From Euonymus europaeus (lineage: Eukaryota > Streptophyta > Magnoliopsida > Celastrales > Celastraceae), in the NCBI GenBank assembly GCA_963580455.1, contig OY756957.1, positions 1,245,001 through 1,309,000 of the forward strand: a DNA stretch of 64,000 bases, written 5' to 3'. The notes beneath the pieces were generated by a model. It was not told the origin of the DNA and searched no databases. It was given only the letters and a program-made list of their open reading frames with translations. Made by a program: the position numbers and the translations under genes. This document shows positions 46,591 through 58,972 of the stretch, one piece after another (position 1 is the stretch's first letter; every line of letters starts with the position of its first letter).

Positions 46591-47930
46591 ATAGTGTACT
46601 TTCCTCTTGTTCTTTTTCCTTTTTTTTTTGAAAGAAACTGGTATTTTCCTAATTAACATCCCTACAAATTTAAATGCCACAATAACTTTGCCTCCTAACT
46701 ATTTGTCTCACTCATTTAACACTTTGACGCCGTTTGGTTTCGCAATGACGCGCCATTCATCATCGTTTAATTTAATGATTGATTTTCGCAATGATCCTTG
46801 ATACTGGCATCATTCATTTTAGTTTAACCACACACTGATGCAGACATCACCAGTCTAAACCTATTAATGACGCCACTCATTAATGGTTCCTCATTCCCAA
46901 ATCTCATCAGACCATTCTTTTTCCTTCAACTTTTCTCTAGATTTAACTCCTTTTCCCAAATATCATCGGCCCTTTCTTCTCTGTAGATCCAATGACGACC
47001 ACCGAAACAACAATGACCAGCTTTCGGGGACTGCTTCACGGAACCATTCCCACGAATGGCTTTCCGACAAAGCGGTGGTTGACCCGGCGATTTTAGCATC
47101 AATTAGGGTGCCAAAAAAACAAATTTCACCTTTTTGGGCAGGAAATTAAATTGGCATAGATTTGTATCATGCTTCTTGGTCTTACCTTAATTAAATTTCT
47201 TTTTTAATGATGGACAAGCATTAATTTGCATAAATTTTGTAAGTTCGGTTTGTAACTTTGCTGAGTACCATGCGATCAGTTTTCAAGGTTTGATCTGGAT
47301 GATTGAGCATGTCTCAGCATCAGAAATACATTAATAGAGAGGTACCTTGTCCATAGAGAGCAGCACTCAAGAGAGATCAAATAGATTATTACAGCTCGCT
47401 TGACCTGAAACAATAAACTACTTTTCCTCTTCCCATGAGTAATCATTAGTTTTGCACTTTTAAGTTTTCTCATCTAGTTCTCGAACAATCAACCAGGCAC
47501 CACATTGTAACAAAATGAGCCACACCGTTCAATTGTACTGGTATCATTGCCAACTACCTCTTAGAGTTACAGGGCTTATGGTGTTTCTCGGGCTCGGCCC
47601 GTTGTGGCTTCTTTGTTTCTTCAATACAATTTTGCCTTCCAGAAGAAAAGGGAAATTTTGTGTTCAAAGGACCCCAAAACATGCATCCTGAACAAACAAA
47701 GAAGGGCTTCGCAAATTGCAAACATAATTCGATGCTCTCCTTTTAAGTATTCCTTTCAAAGCAGTATAATCAGAGGCAGCTTGTGTTTCTAACTGCATAC
47801 ATACTCATTTCTCTTAAACAAGTTAAAGAACTAGGAAGCACTAGCCATAGATATTTCTTTCGCATTCAAGAAAACCATAAGGGGAAAAAATAAAACCTCA
47901 TTTGACAAATTTACAACTCCAACAGCGATC
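46591..47930. other. Intergenic DNA between PDS5 duplicate and ClpB
   Basis: No gene supported. At 46730-46900, 'gacgccgtttggttt' and 'taatgacgccactcatt' look like the start of a hAT-type or similar non-autonomous element, but no matching end was found. An 88-codon frame (46883-47149) has no family motif. The phrase 'gtttcttcaatacaattttgcc' near 47610 resembles a LINE 3' tail. The last 80 bases are probably the ClpB 3' untranslated region. Confidence 0.4.
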
Positions 47931-50900
47931 TCAGGCAACCATAGCTTCTACAGGGGAGCTGCTCACTAACTTCTTGATACACAATTTGTTACTGGACGGG
48001 GAGTCTTTGGCTTGAGCCGACACGTCGACATCAACAATGACTGAATCTTCCTCTTTAATATCCCCTTTCAAGACACCCATTGCGATTTCATTCTCAACCA
48101 ACTGCTGTATCACTCTCTTAACTGGCCTTGCCCCAAAGTTAGGATCAAAGCCCAAGGTTCCGAGAAGCTCAGCAGCCTCCTTTGTATAATGAAGATCAAT
48201 TTTCTTTTGTTTGAGCCTCTCCCTAACCCGGTTCAGCTGGGGGAAGAAAGAATGTGTTAGAATTGAATGCAAAACTTTCTTCTTAGAAACACATACCATT
48301 ATAAGTGGGAGGCTGATGCATTATAAACCCAAAAAAAAACCTCGAATCAAAGGCTAATGCTAGAATATTACTATCTGATTTAGTTTTTTGTCAGTTGATA
48401 ATGAGATGTGCCATAGAATGTAAAAAAAAAAACGCACATCAATCAATAATATGCAAAGATTTATTACCTGTATCTCGACGATTTTACTGATTTCTTTGGA
48501 GTCCAAAGGCTGGAAAACAATATACTCATCTATCCGATTCATAAATTCTGGGCGGAACGTTTGTCTAGCCAACTCGACTACTTGCCTTTTCATCAAATCA
48601 TAAACAGCATCCTTGCTATCTTCTGTATTACGAAGAGTTTCAAGAATAAAATGAGAACCGATGTTTGAAGTCATAATCACAACGCAATTTGTAAAACTAA
48701 CAGTCCTTCCTTGGGAGTCGGTTATTCTTCCATCATCCAACAATTGCAGCAGAATATTAAACACGTCGTGATGCGCTTTCTCAATTTCATCAAAGAGTAC
48801 TACAGAATATGGCCTTCGACGAACAACTTCAGTGAGCTGCCCTCCTTCTTCATATCCAATATACCCAGGTGGAGCCCCAACCAAGCGCGAAACAGCATGC
48901 TTTTCCATGTATTCACTCATATCAATTCTCACAAGTGCATTTTCAGTATTGAAAAGGTAGCCAGCCAAAGCCTTACCAAGCTCGGTTTTGCCAACACCGG
49001 TAGGACCCATGAACATGAAACTAGCTATAGGTCGATTTGGATCAGATAACCCAGCCCTTGAACGCCGAATTGCATCGGCCACTGACCTTACTGCAAAATC
49101 TTGACCAACCACCCTCTTATGGAGAACCTCTTCTAGCTTCACTAACTTGTCCCTCTCCGATTGTTGAAGGTTTGATAAGGGTATACCAGTCCACTTGCTT
49201 ACAATTTCAGCAATATCCAGGTCACTGACCTCCTCTCGAAGTAGAGACTTCCCAGACTTTTGAAAGTCGGCAAGGTTTTTCTCAGCTTCTTTTAATTGGC
49301 GTTGGAGGGATGTCAGGGTCCCATATTTAAGCTCAGCAGCACGATTTAGATCATACTCACGCTCAGAAGCTTCAACTTCTAAATTAACTCTGTCAATCTA
49401 CCACCATGAAAACAAATGCTTAAAAAACTGACACCAAACAAAAAGGGAAGGAAGTCAATCATGCAGCAAATAATTTCATCAGGTGATAATTACCTCTGCT
49501 TTAATATCTCGCACTCGAGTCATAAGGGCCTTCTCACGATCCCATTGTTCATTTAGCTCTTTCTGCTTTTGTTTGAGGGAGTTTAGATCACTTTCCAGCT
49601 TGCTTAACCTTTCTTTAGATGCTTTATCAGTGTCATTTTTTAAAGATAGTTTCTCCATCTCTAACTTTAGCACAGCTCTGTCGATTTCATCCAACTCTGT
49701 AGGCTTAGAAGTGATCTCCATCTTTAGTTTTGCAGCGGCTTCATCAACTAGATCAATAGCTGAAAGCAAGATGCTAGATTAAAGACTTGATAACAGCATA
49801 GTAATCATACGGATTTATAAGAATTACAACAGCAGCTATTTCAAGAATAGCCATGCCTTAATCAAATTAAGGCTAATGCTGAGCACATAGGAAATTTTGG
49901 AAGAGGAGTGGGGAAAGGAGGGCGTACTGCCCATCCCTTGCCACCACTTCTTTCTTCTATTTTCATTGTCTAATTATCATTACGAAATCTTAGCCATATA
50001 CCCAAGATCCATCCAATAAAGGATTTACTAGTTTCCATGCATCCCCAGAATCCGTGTGTTATGACAAAGGATCCAACTAATAAAATCCATCAAAGTGGTT
50101 GATATAAAAGAATAAAAATAACTCGAGGAGAAAGACGGAAACCAAAAATGAAAAAAAGCTCACAGATCCAGATAAAAACCAATCTCATGCTTTCTTTTTC
50201 CTACACTGCAAATGAAAACTCTGTACTATCCATTTTAGATAGGTCGCCTGCTACCAGCAATTCAAATGAATTCTCTCGCTTATTTGCACATCAACCTCTA
50301 TTGATGAGTTTTGGACAAATTTAAATGACCAATTTAGAAATATCATTCACCTTTGTCAGGCAAAAACCGCTCCGTAATGTACCGATCTGCAAGAACTGCA
50401 GCCGAAACAAGGGCACTGTCCGATATTTTAACACCATGATGTAGCTCATAGCGCTCACGTAGTCCCCGAAGAATGGATATTGTATCTTCAACAGATGGTT
50501 GACCAACAAAAACTTGTTGAAATCGACGCTCAAGTGCTGGATCTTTCTCAATGTATTTCCTATACTCAGTCAACGTAGTTGCTCCAATACACCGGAGCTC
50601 ACCTCGCCCAAGCATTGGTTTCAACAAGTTCCCAGCATCCATTGCACCACTTGTAGCCCCTGTCAGCAAGGAAATATGAAAATGTTAGCAATAATTCAGA
50701 ATGGCATAGCCACAGCAACATATGACCGAGATGCGTATATGAACATGGCTCCACCACAGAAATGCAGAAGACCAAAACACACTCATGTGTGAACTATAGC
50801 AACCTCCTCTTATTCTTGAATGTCAAAAGAACATTTTGCTTTCATATACTTTTCATTATTACATCTTTCGATCCATGCTTCATTAAGCTGTAACAGTTTC

Positions 50901-53900
50901 ACTTCCATCAATTCTTTTCCTTCAATGTCCATTGAGAATTACCACATCCAAAAGAGGAAACAGAGGCAGAATACAAACCTGCTCCGACAACAGTATGTAT
51001 CTCATCAATGAATAGAATAATTTGCCCATTAGAAGCAGTAACTTCCTTCAGCACAGCTTTCAACCTTTCTTCAAAATCTCCACGGAACTTGGCACCAGCA
51101 AGTAGCGAACCCATATCTAGGGATATCAACTGCAAAAAATAAAATAAAATAAATTGTTCATACTAATTAAGGTTTAGATTGAAAGGGGGACAAAATGGAT
51201 GAAGCAATGAAAAGGACAAATATTTCATTGGTCAAACAACTGAAAAGTATTCACAGTTTATAAGACCTAAAAACAGAAGGAAAATGAACATAAAACAAAT
51301 CTTACTAGTTGAAAAGCCAATGATAATAAATACTGACCAACAAAGATGAAGTCAACTTTTAGGTAAAAGTTGTTTCACGTGCACACAAACACAAGTTTTT
51401 TCCTTGAACAAATGAATTGCCTGACAGTGAGGTTGAATTAGATTGTTCTCACCACTTTTTCAATTTCACATCGTAAAATAGATAGAAGAGCAATGCATTA
51501 TTTACCCTGCGATTCATAAGTGTTTCTGGAACATCCCCCCGCACAATCCGCTGAGCTAACCTATACACATTTATAAAAAATTACAGAAGGATAAGCTTCC
51601 ATTTAAAAGTACGTGAAGAACCCCAAGTTACAACTTTCTTAGAGTTTTCAAACATTCAAAACAAGTTGCAATACATACCCTTCAGCAATAGCAGTTTTTC
51701 CCACACCAGGCTCACCAATAATAACAGGATTATTTTTTGTTCTCCTGGATAATATCTGAATACATCGCCGAATTTCGTCATCTCGACCTATAACAGGATC
51801 AAGTTTGCCACGCCTGGCCAGCTCTGTCAGGTCATTTCCATATTTCTCGAGCGCTTCATATTTTCCTTCGGGATCTACGACAAGGAAATGAAACATCCGC
51901 AGAATGTTAGAAGTTAAAATAGCCTAATAGAATGGAGTAAAAGATTTCTTACTCTATGACAAAGAAGGCAACCCAGACCTTATTGTCTACCCTGCTTATA
52001 AGGTATAAACCAATGAAGACAATTTTGACACCCACCCAAACCAATGAAGCTCTTCACACCTTATCTTTCTTCAGTTTCCTACAGGTACTTGTTGTATAGG
52101 ACTACTTTCTTAACTACATCATATACATTAATATTCAGCTGGAAAGTATAAGAGTTTAGAAGCATACTTTGATCAGTTACTCTCTGACTTCCACGGACAG
52201 CTTTAACAGCTTCCTTCAGATCCTTCTCACTCAGCAGAAGTTTCTTGAGTAACTGTTGTCCAAACCTCTTATCTGAAAGGAATGCTAAGACAAGGTGCTC
52301 AACTGACACAAAATCATCTCCCAATTCTTTCTTATGCATTCGAGCTTTGTCCAAGAAAGAAGCAAGACTTGAGCCCATTACAGGGCCACTTGTGTCGCCA
52401 GTCACCTACTACAAGCAAATAAAAGGTCATGACTCATGTATGCTACATAAACTGCAGAAAACTGGCATCAGCAAAAACATACCTTTGGCTGTTGTGATAT
52501 AAAGTCATCTGTGGCTTGTAGAACTGATGTGTTGTCAAGCCCTGCCTTCGTAAATATTCTCCTAGCCAAGCCATCCTTTTGCTCCAAAAGAGCTTTCAAT
52601 AGATGCTCGGTTTCTACCACTTGTTGTTTATTAACACGTGCAGCATCAACGGCACCAACAATGCCTTCCCATGCCATCTCAGTGAATTCTGCTGGAGTAA
52701 CCTATTAAAGAAACATTGGCAATAGCGTAAAGAAAAATGGCACAAGTTATAATTTATAAATGAAGACTTCATAGGCAGCATACTATCTACACTTTTAACA
52801 ATAACAAACCATAAGAATCTATGAAAAACAACATCCGAATTTCCCTACCAAAGAAATTCCAAGCTAACTTACACAAAAATAATAACTTCACAAAGCAAAC
52901 TTGAAGTAGGGTTTTTTTTCTTCAGAATTTTATGAGGTGGCTGATATGCCAATCAAGATAGACTCTTAAGTTACCAAAAGTTAAATTATAGGAACGATCA
53001 AATGAGTCAAAATTCAGGATACAAGTTCATCTGCATTCATTGAAAACTTCCTGTTTGAAAAGCTATCAAACAAGCAACCTATTACAGGCTTTGTTCCACT
53101 CAATCACATAGTACCTTAACTTGACATCTGAATTGTACAGAAATCTCATCAACATCCAGAAAGGTCGAACTGAAAACGAACTAAATGCTTAGTTGCATGG
53201 TGGGTAAGATTAGAACAACATTACTACATTAGAACCACCATCGTTGTTATATCAGCAGGTTCAACACTCAAGATCTGCATATCATCTTGTCGTCTTCTCC
53301 TCCAGAGTAATTGGAATCCCTTGAAGATCTCAGTCTGGTATGCAACTATGCATGCACTTATATTATTTAGGTTCTTTTGAGTTTGATTCAGGTTACGGGG
53401 TTATCAGAAGATGTGCACTTCATCAATTTAAATGTCTAAGTTGGATCTTTAGCTCTTTTATCTTTTACTCGTATGTGGTATCTTCTTGTAATTTTTTTAT
53501 GTTGCTCTTGGCCTCTTGGGCTTATAATCATAGGCCGTGTACTAATATTCCTTTTAATGAATGCAAATCCTTCTATCAAGAAAAAAACATAAACAGCACC
53601 CTCCTCATTTCTACACCACAAGACAACAAGGATCAAGTAACAGCCATGCAATTCGATCAAATTATACCAACAAAGTTCAAACTAAAAAATAAAAATTCAA
53701 TCATCCATAATTTTTTTCTAAACAAATTAGAAGCAGTAGCATAAGATTACGGAGTTGAAATACATCGTTACAAATAATTTGAAGATGATGCATCAATTAC
53801 TTTAGAAGTTAATTAATAAATAAAAGCGCAACAACGATCTCTCCTATTACGTATATCAATTAGTTTCGTGTCTATACCTGACCAGAGTTAGTTGCAGAAG

Positions 53901-54162
53901 AGTAAAGCGGGGTTGAAGAATGAAAACTGCGAGCGAGGGCCTTCCCGCTAAAATTGGCAAAAACGGCATTGCCGTTTACTGCAACCCCGTTACGAACTAC
54001 AGGACGAGACAAGCCGTTGTTCAGAAAGTTACCCAACGAAGAACTGCCAGCATAGATTGCGCGGGAGAGCACCGAACGGGATTGATAGAGAGACAACTCC
54101 GAACCTCTGTAATTGGCTCTAATGGCCGCCAACGCGCAATTACTCAGCCTTCTTGAGGCCAT
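47931..54162 (-). CDS. CLPB4: Mitochondrial ClpB/HSP100 disaggregase (CLPB4 type), 10 exons
   Basis: Exons (minus): 53878-54162, 52483-52701, 52168-52405, 51679-51874, 51506-51560, 50979-51129, 50351-50659, 49494-49759, 48468-49397, 47931-48236. The joined frame is open for 984 residues. Residues 1-about 90 are Ser/Arg/Ala-rich with few acids, a mitochondrial presequence like that of Arabidopsis CLPB4. The Clp N-domain repeats follow ([41 protein letters not shown]). AAA-1 has Walker A GEPGVGKT (301-308) and Walker B ILFIDE (369-374). The coiled-coil M-domain occupies about 490-610. AAA-2 has Walker A GPTGVGKT (704-711), Walker B VVLFDE (772-777) and substrate-loop GYIGYEEGG. ClpB hexamers work with Hsp70 to pull proteins from heat-damaged aggregates in the matrix. 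The family is usually heat-induced; a clear heat-shock element was not established here. Confidence 0.95.
53270..53588 (+). mobile_element. LINE-like 3' end antisense in ClpB intron 1
   Basis: T-rich coding-poor DNA runs into 'ggccgtgtactaatattcc', 'ttttaatgaatgcaaatcc' and 'ttctatcaag', then an A-run at 53580-53587. This is the form of a truncated LINE tail, inserted opposite to the ClpB gene in its 1.2-kb first intron. The left limit is approximate. Confidence 0.4.
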
Positions 54163-54212
54163 TTCGAGATCAACAAAAGAGAACGCAGATTCTTTTTTCT
54201 TTAATTTTACTA

Positions 54213-54249
54213 GAGAGAGAGAGGAGAGGAGAGGAGAGGAGAGGAGAGG
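54213..54249 (+). repeat. (GA)n and (GAGGA)n tract in the ClpB leader
   Basis: About four GA units are followed by six or so GAGGA units, 50-90 bases upstream of the ClpB ATG. On the gene strand it is a pyrimidine tract (TCCTC)n, of the kind common in plant 5' leaders. Confidence 0.9.
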
Positions 54250-54960
54250 GTTTTTGAAAGCTTGGAGAGGAGGCAAAGGAAGCCTGTAGAAGGACCTGGG
54301 CCGTTTCCATGGTTTTCACTTTTTTAAGGCTGTGTTTGTTTATGTAGTTTAAGGATGGAGTGAGAAACGGAATTATATTGGTTAGAAACAAACAGGGAAT
54401 TCTTTGGCTTTTCCTTGCCGATTCGATCCTGTCAGCATCATACATCCATGTCAGCAGAGAATGGGTTCCAAAAACACTACGTCGTGTTGGGCTGTACTGG
54501 GCTGGAAAAAATTTTGCATCACATTTGTCCGATGATATAAGTGCAATTGGATACTCGATAATAATATTATAAGTTTTAGAGTGTGTAAAGAGAGTGATTT
54601 TAAAAAATTATATTGAAATATGTGTAGAATGATAAAAATATAAAAAATAATAGAAAAATATAAGAGAAATAATGTTGATGATTGATATTTAGAGTGGTTG
54701 TAAATAAAAACTGAAAAAAATTATATTGAAATATTTGTTTTGTTAGATATAATTATATTGAGAATCGTATTTTACTGTCATCTTTCAGAGACCGTCTGTA
54801 TTTTTTTGTCTCTAACAGTCAACATGCACATAAGATTTTTAACTCCTCAAAATTGTTTAAAACTGCGAGAGTGACTAAATCGACACAAAATCAAAAGTTT
54901 GGTGACTGAGTTGAAATATTTTATCTTTTAGTAACCAAAATGGAACACAAGTCATCTTTC
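54250..54960. other. ClpB promoter region and AT-rich flank
   Basis: Probable promoter DNA for the minus-strand ClpB gene, with no decisive TATA or heat-shock element. No other gene was recognised. Confidence 0.4.
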
Positions 54961-54962
54961 TA

Positions 54963-55136
54963 GAGGAATTATTGCATAGTCCAGGTGCATTTTCACGTGA
55001 CATACCTAAGGGTGTAGATGACATCCACATGACAATGATGTCAATTAAAAAATAAGAGAGATAACGCGTGATGATGACAATCACATCATTGGTTGTGTCA
55101 TATGGAATATACACCCGGAGCGTCTAATAATTTCTC
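54963..55136. mobile_element. Mariner-like MITE, 174 bp, with long imperfect terminal repeats
   Basis: The left end GAGGAATTATTGCATAGTCC and the right end (reverse complement GAGAAATTATTAGACGCTCC) continue matching for about 45 bases (..GGGTGTAT.. and ..CATATGACA..). Both sides carry TA (54961-54962 and 55137-55138), the target site of Tc1/mariner-type MITEs. Non-coding. Confidence 0.65.
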
Positions 55137-55138
55137 TA

Positions 55139-55698
55139 TCTTTCCATAACCACATGCAATATTAACCAACATAAATACACATATTAACATTAATTTTACA
55201 CATGTTCACATAATTTGAAAATTTAAAAGGTTTTATAACCATTTTGATATAAAATACCTTAAATGGAAACAAATTTGATGTTTCCTAATTGGAAGGCATC
55301 CGACCCACTAGCCTTTTTATGCTCCACAGTATTTTCATTACGAGAGGTATAATAGTTCCATTTAATATCATGCATCCCATATCGCGCAAGTGTGGCAAGG
55401 TGAAGTCTTCATAAGATTGGACCTATCACTAGCAAGTCGATTTTCTAGTGCATAGTAATGTGCATGACATTTAATCATCAATGTATGTGTTTAACAAAGT
55501 TGCTAAAGTCCAATTTGTCAGAATTGTTTTCAACAGACTTTGAACTTCGTTTCATTTCTATGCTTTTAAGTTCTTTATTGACAATTTTTTCTTCTACTGG
55601 TTTGTAATAGGACTCGGTTGAAAATGTGAAAACAACTGTGTCAAAGAAAAAGAATAAACTGATTAAAGGTTTTGTTTGTTTTACATTTAGCTGAGGAA
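55139..55698. other. Intergenic DNA, no gene recognised
   Basis: AT-rich with no exon or RNA gene that I can support. Confidence 0.5.
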
Positions 55699-56565
55699 AT
55701 GTCGGGCGACCTTCTTGTCCATATTCATGAGGTCTGAGTTGATGATCCGGAAGACGAGTTTGATTTGATTCAAGGAATTGTCGATAGTTTTAGCTACGTG
55801 GCTATGGACACTGAGTTTCCTGGGGTGGTTCTAAAGTCGTTGGGATCTTTCAAAAACAACAAAAGATGCAGCTATCAGACTTTTGTAGTGTCAAAAAATA
55901 AAGAAATTGGGTCGATCACTATGTTCAAAAACGATTAGTGATTCAACCCAAAGGATAGACGCAAACAATCTCTTATTTTTATTGATCTTTACAAGATTCT
56001 GAGAGCCCAATACCAACTGATGAAGTTCTCTCAAAAAATCAATCTTTCATTCCCCTTTATACGACTCTCCCCTTTATATTTATAGGGGTAGAGAACGAGA
56101 TCAGCTCTTAAGAATTCAGGATTGGATCGCTATAATCGTGAAAGGGTTTTCATTCTTAATTAAGGTTTAGTCGATCTCTTTCGTGATTATAGGGATCAGG
56201 CTGAATCCTTCCCATATTTGGATGGGTCATGATTGTCTCCCTGGCTCATCCCAATGTTCATGTTGCCACGTGCCTTGATTGTCTTCTAGCACGTGGATGG
56301 TTGACTTTTAACATCACAACTTTGAAACACAAATGTTAATCTGTTGAAGTTGATCTAGTTGGGCTTCACATTCTCAGATGTGAATGTGAATCTATCCACT
56401 AATGGAACTAATAAATGTTGTATTTGGAAAATTAGTTTTCACAAATTTAATGTGAGTGAAGATATATGTGGTGTTGATTCAATTGAATTGTTATGCCAAT
56501 GTGGGATTGATTTTAAGAAAAATAGCGATAGGGCAATTGATGTGAAAATGTCAGTATGGATCAGT
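55699..56565 (+). pseudogene. CAF1/POP2 deadenylase pseudogene, split by a solo LTR
   Basis: The left part (55699-55883) reads MSGDLLVHIHEV, a stop in place of the usual Trp, then VDDPEDEFDLIQGIVDSFSY and VAMDTEFPGVVLKSLGSFKN, with the DTEFPG motif that provides catalytic acids of the DEDD nuclease. The right part (56319-56565) continues with NLLKLI, a stop, LGFTFSDVN and SIELLCQCGIDFKK. This order is that of CCR4-associated factor 1, the poly(A)-shortening subunit of the CCR4-NOT complex. Plant CAF1 genes are mostly intronless, so the copy need not be retroposed. Two stops, a one-base insertion and loss of the C-terminal half make it non-functional. Confidence 0.82.
55884..56318 (+). mobile_element. 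Solo LTR, 435 bp, inserted in the CAF1 pseudogene
   Basis: Starts TGTAGTGTC and ends ACATCACA (TG...CA), flanked by identical 5-bp repeats ACTTT (55879-55883 and 56319-56323). Removing it and one ACTTT restores the CAF1 text ...YQTLK. It contains 'ctttatatttatagg' near 56070, a plausible LTR TATA region. No internal retrotransposon sequence is present, so it is the product of LTR-LTR recombination. It differs from the Copia LTR at 39958. Confidence 0.85.
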
Positions 56566-56699
56566 GTCTCTATTGATTAATTTATCTATTTTCACCAAAA
56601 CAAACCGGACGTGTGAATTAGCAAACGTTAGTTTTTGACATTGGAAGAGCATTAGTTTAATTCGATTCTCAAGTTGTTCTATTTCTAACTTTTTATGCC

Positions 56700-57810
56700 C
56701 TGTACCCGCCTTATGAGTTTTAGGTTGAGAATTATTTGTTTTTCAGGTTGAGAATTGTCTGTGCATCAGGTTGAGAATGGAATTATTGTGAGGTTGAGAA
56801 CAAAAATGACTTTTAGGTTGATAACTGTATATTTTTCAAGTTAAGAACAACATGTTTTTTAGGTTGAGAATTGAATGTTACTAAATGTCATATTTGTATA
56901 CTTATATTCACAATTAGTATTATTCTTATGCATTATGTAGGGAGAATTGATAAATTTTGGCACGTTAGATGCTGATAAAAATAACATGTCAAGGAAGTGC
57001 AAATGGGCATTATATTTTTTACATTGAAGTGCATTTCAGATTGAAGGGTTGAGATTATGTTTTTTTAATTTAATTATGTTGTTGTATCTTAAATTATGGA
57101 TATCTAGGAACCTTTGTTTTAAGCTCATTTGATAGGTTCATTCGATGCAATGTTGTGGGTTTGGTGTTATACCTTCAGGTTGAGAACATGTATGAAACAT
57201 GTTAATAATGTAACAAATAGTTTGAGAACCAAAATAAGGTATGTAAAGTAGATAATCAACCTGTTTACCATAATTCTCAACAATCTGCCAAATGTTTTCA
57301 ACATATATTATTAAACTGCTTAATGTGCTTAACATATAATGTTTACATGGTTAAAAATAACATAAGCAATAGTAACACATACAGTTCTCAGTTCTCAACC
57401 AATGAATGACAAACAGTTCCAAACCTCACAAACATGCAATTTTCAACCAATAATAAATAAGCAGTTTTCAACCAATGACAAACAAGTAGTTCTCAACCAA
57501 TGATAAAAATACAATTTCCAATCAAGTAAAAATAGGTATCTAGATATTATTTGTTGGTCAATAAATGTCAAATAAGTTGGTTCTTGTAATTAAGAAAATA
57601 ACTAGCACAAACAAACACAAAGAGTGACTTACAGAAAGAAAGCACGAATGGAGCCAGTCACCATTGTAGAAGTTCTTGTCTTGAGCCCAAATTTTGTATT
57701 TGACATTGGTTAAATAACATATAGTTCTCAACTTAAAAGGCATTTAAATTCTAAATCTAACAATCATTCTGTTCTTAACATGACAGTCATTCAGTTTTCA
57801 ACCTAAGTAA
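56700..57810. repeat. Inverted clusters of GGTTGAGAA motifs
   Basis: On the left (about 56715-56875) the phrase 'aggttgagaa' recurs about seven times at roughly 25-40 base spacing. On the right (about 57385-57800) its complement 'ttctcaacc' or 'ttttcaacc' recurs about as often, often followed by 'aatga..aa'. One more plus-orientation copy is at 57178. Opposed clusters of short motifs look like the subterminal repeats to which transposases bind, but no terminal repeat or target duplication was identified, so the element is not classified. Confidence 0.55.
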
Positions 57811-58475
57811 ACAAAATGGGATTAGAGGATGAGTTTTTCAGAAAAATGACGTCCATTTATAAAATATTTTGAAAATTAACCCCTCCTCTCATATAATGTT
57901 AAGTTTGACCCTTTTAACATTGAAAAAGACACTGCAACCCTTGCAGAAATTTTCATACGCCTTTTCTTTTAAAAAATTATAAAACCCATGAAACCGAGCT
58001 CTCTCCCACTCCCTCCATGCTTTCTATCCCTCATGTTGTTCATCTTCTTCAACATTCGTGCAGTTTAAGCTTCTTAATATGTCATAACGACGTTGCCCAT
58101 GACTGTGGGTGTGCACAGTTCGATGAATCGGATCATCGGGGCTACTCTGGTAATCAAATCGACAACCATGGTTTGAGATTTGTTGTAATCAAAACCAAGC
58201 CATTGGTATTTAAAACCGTTAATACGGTTAACCATTACTACAGTCCGATTTCGATTTTGAAGTCCAGCTGTAAAAATACACATTTTTGCCACAAAGACCC
58301 ATTTACACGATAAAATTTACACATTTTTATGACACGAAGGCCCATTTAAAGTCTTAAACGATGATAAAAGTTATAAAATAGTAAAGTTATTATAGTCATC
58401 CATCCATCAAGTAAACAATGATTGAAGAATGGATCATTGGATTTATATTTTATTTACTTTTTGTTATATATTTTT
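57811..58475. other. Intergenic DNA, no gene recognised
   Basis: A 98-codon frame (58017-58313) has no family motif. The region precedes the transposase exon and might hold its decayed intron. Confidence 0.4.
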
Positions 58476-58972
58476 GTAGGGAAGTATTACTTGGTTGATG
58501 CAGAATATGCCAATAGAAATGGATATCTTGCACCATACAAAGGAGAAATATACCAAATTCTAGCATACAAAGGTGGAGCGTCGGCCACTGAGGCCCGAGA
58601 AATGTTCAACAAGGCAAGCGCGAGACTGAGAAATATTATTGAGAGAACATTTGGGGTCACCAAGAAAAAGTGGAGAATATTGGGCGACATGTCTTCTTAC
58701 TTTCTGAAGGACCAGGCTCAACTTGTGATTGCTTGTATGACACTCCACAACTTTATCAGAATTCATGCTCGAAATGATGAAGATTTTGATGAATATGCCT
58801 CGAGTACGGCTAGCATGTCGAATATGAGGTGGATAAGGATCTCGAGGATGAGGTAGAGATGGATGACACAATTGTGGTGGAATATACAAACATAACAGCA
58901 TTTCGGGACCTACTAGCAGAACAATTATATAGTTCACATACACGAGATGATATATTTTATTTTGTAAAATAG
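58476..58972 (+). pseudogene. PIF/Harbinger transposase (HARBI1-like), last exon only
   Basis: After an acceptor-like ttttgtag the sequence reads GKYYLVDAEYANRNGYLAPYKG, the DDE_4 nuclease block with its second Asp, then EMFNKASARLRNIIERTFGV with the conserved Glu helix, and the ACMTLHNFIRIHARN block. All are hallmarks of plant PIF/Harbinger and HARBI1-like nucleases. The frame shifts by one base near 58825; in the new frame the acidic tail continues to EYTNITAFRDLLAEQLY and a stop at 58970-58972. The catalytic N-terminal half and the Myb-like partner ORF are absent. It is a dead fragment. The open frame extending to 58422 is intron. Confidence 0.85.

Noticed and set aside
46730..46900. 'acgccgtttggtttcg' as a hAT-type MITE end
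   Set aside because: The opposite end could not be found, so the element cannot be delimited.
46883..47149. 88-codon plus-strand frame near ClpB
   Set aside because: No motif, no splice context; Ser/His/Asn-rich chance frame.
54163..54420. Heat-shock elements in the ClpB promoter
   Set aside because: Only isolated GAA/TTC words; no clear array of three alternating units.
54325..54500. 'ggctgtgtttgtttatg' in the ClpB upstream region as a Tourist MITE end
   Set aside because: No matching inverted end or TAA/TTA duplication was found on the other side.
58017..58313. 98-codon frame upstream of the transposase exon
   Set aside because: Does not resemble the missing N-terminal half of a PIF/Harbinger transposase.
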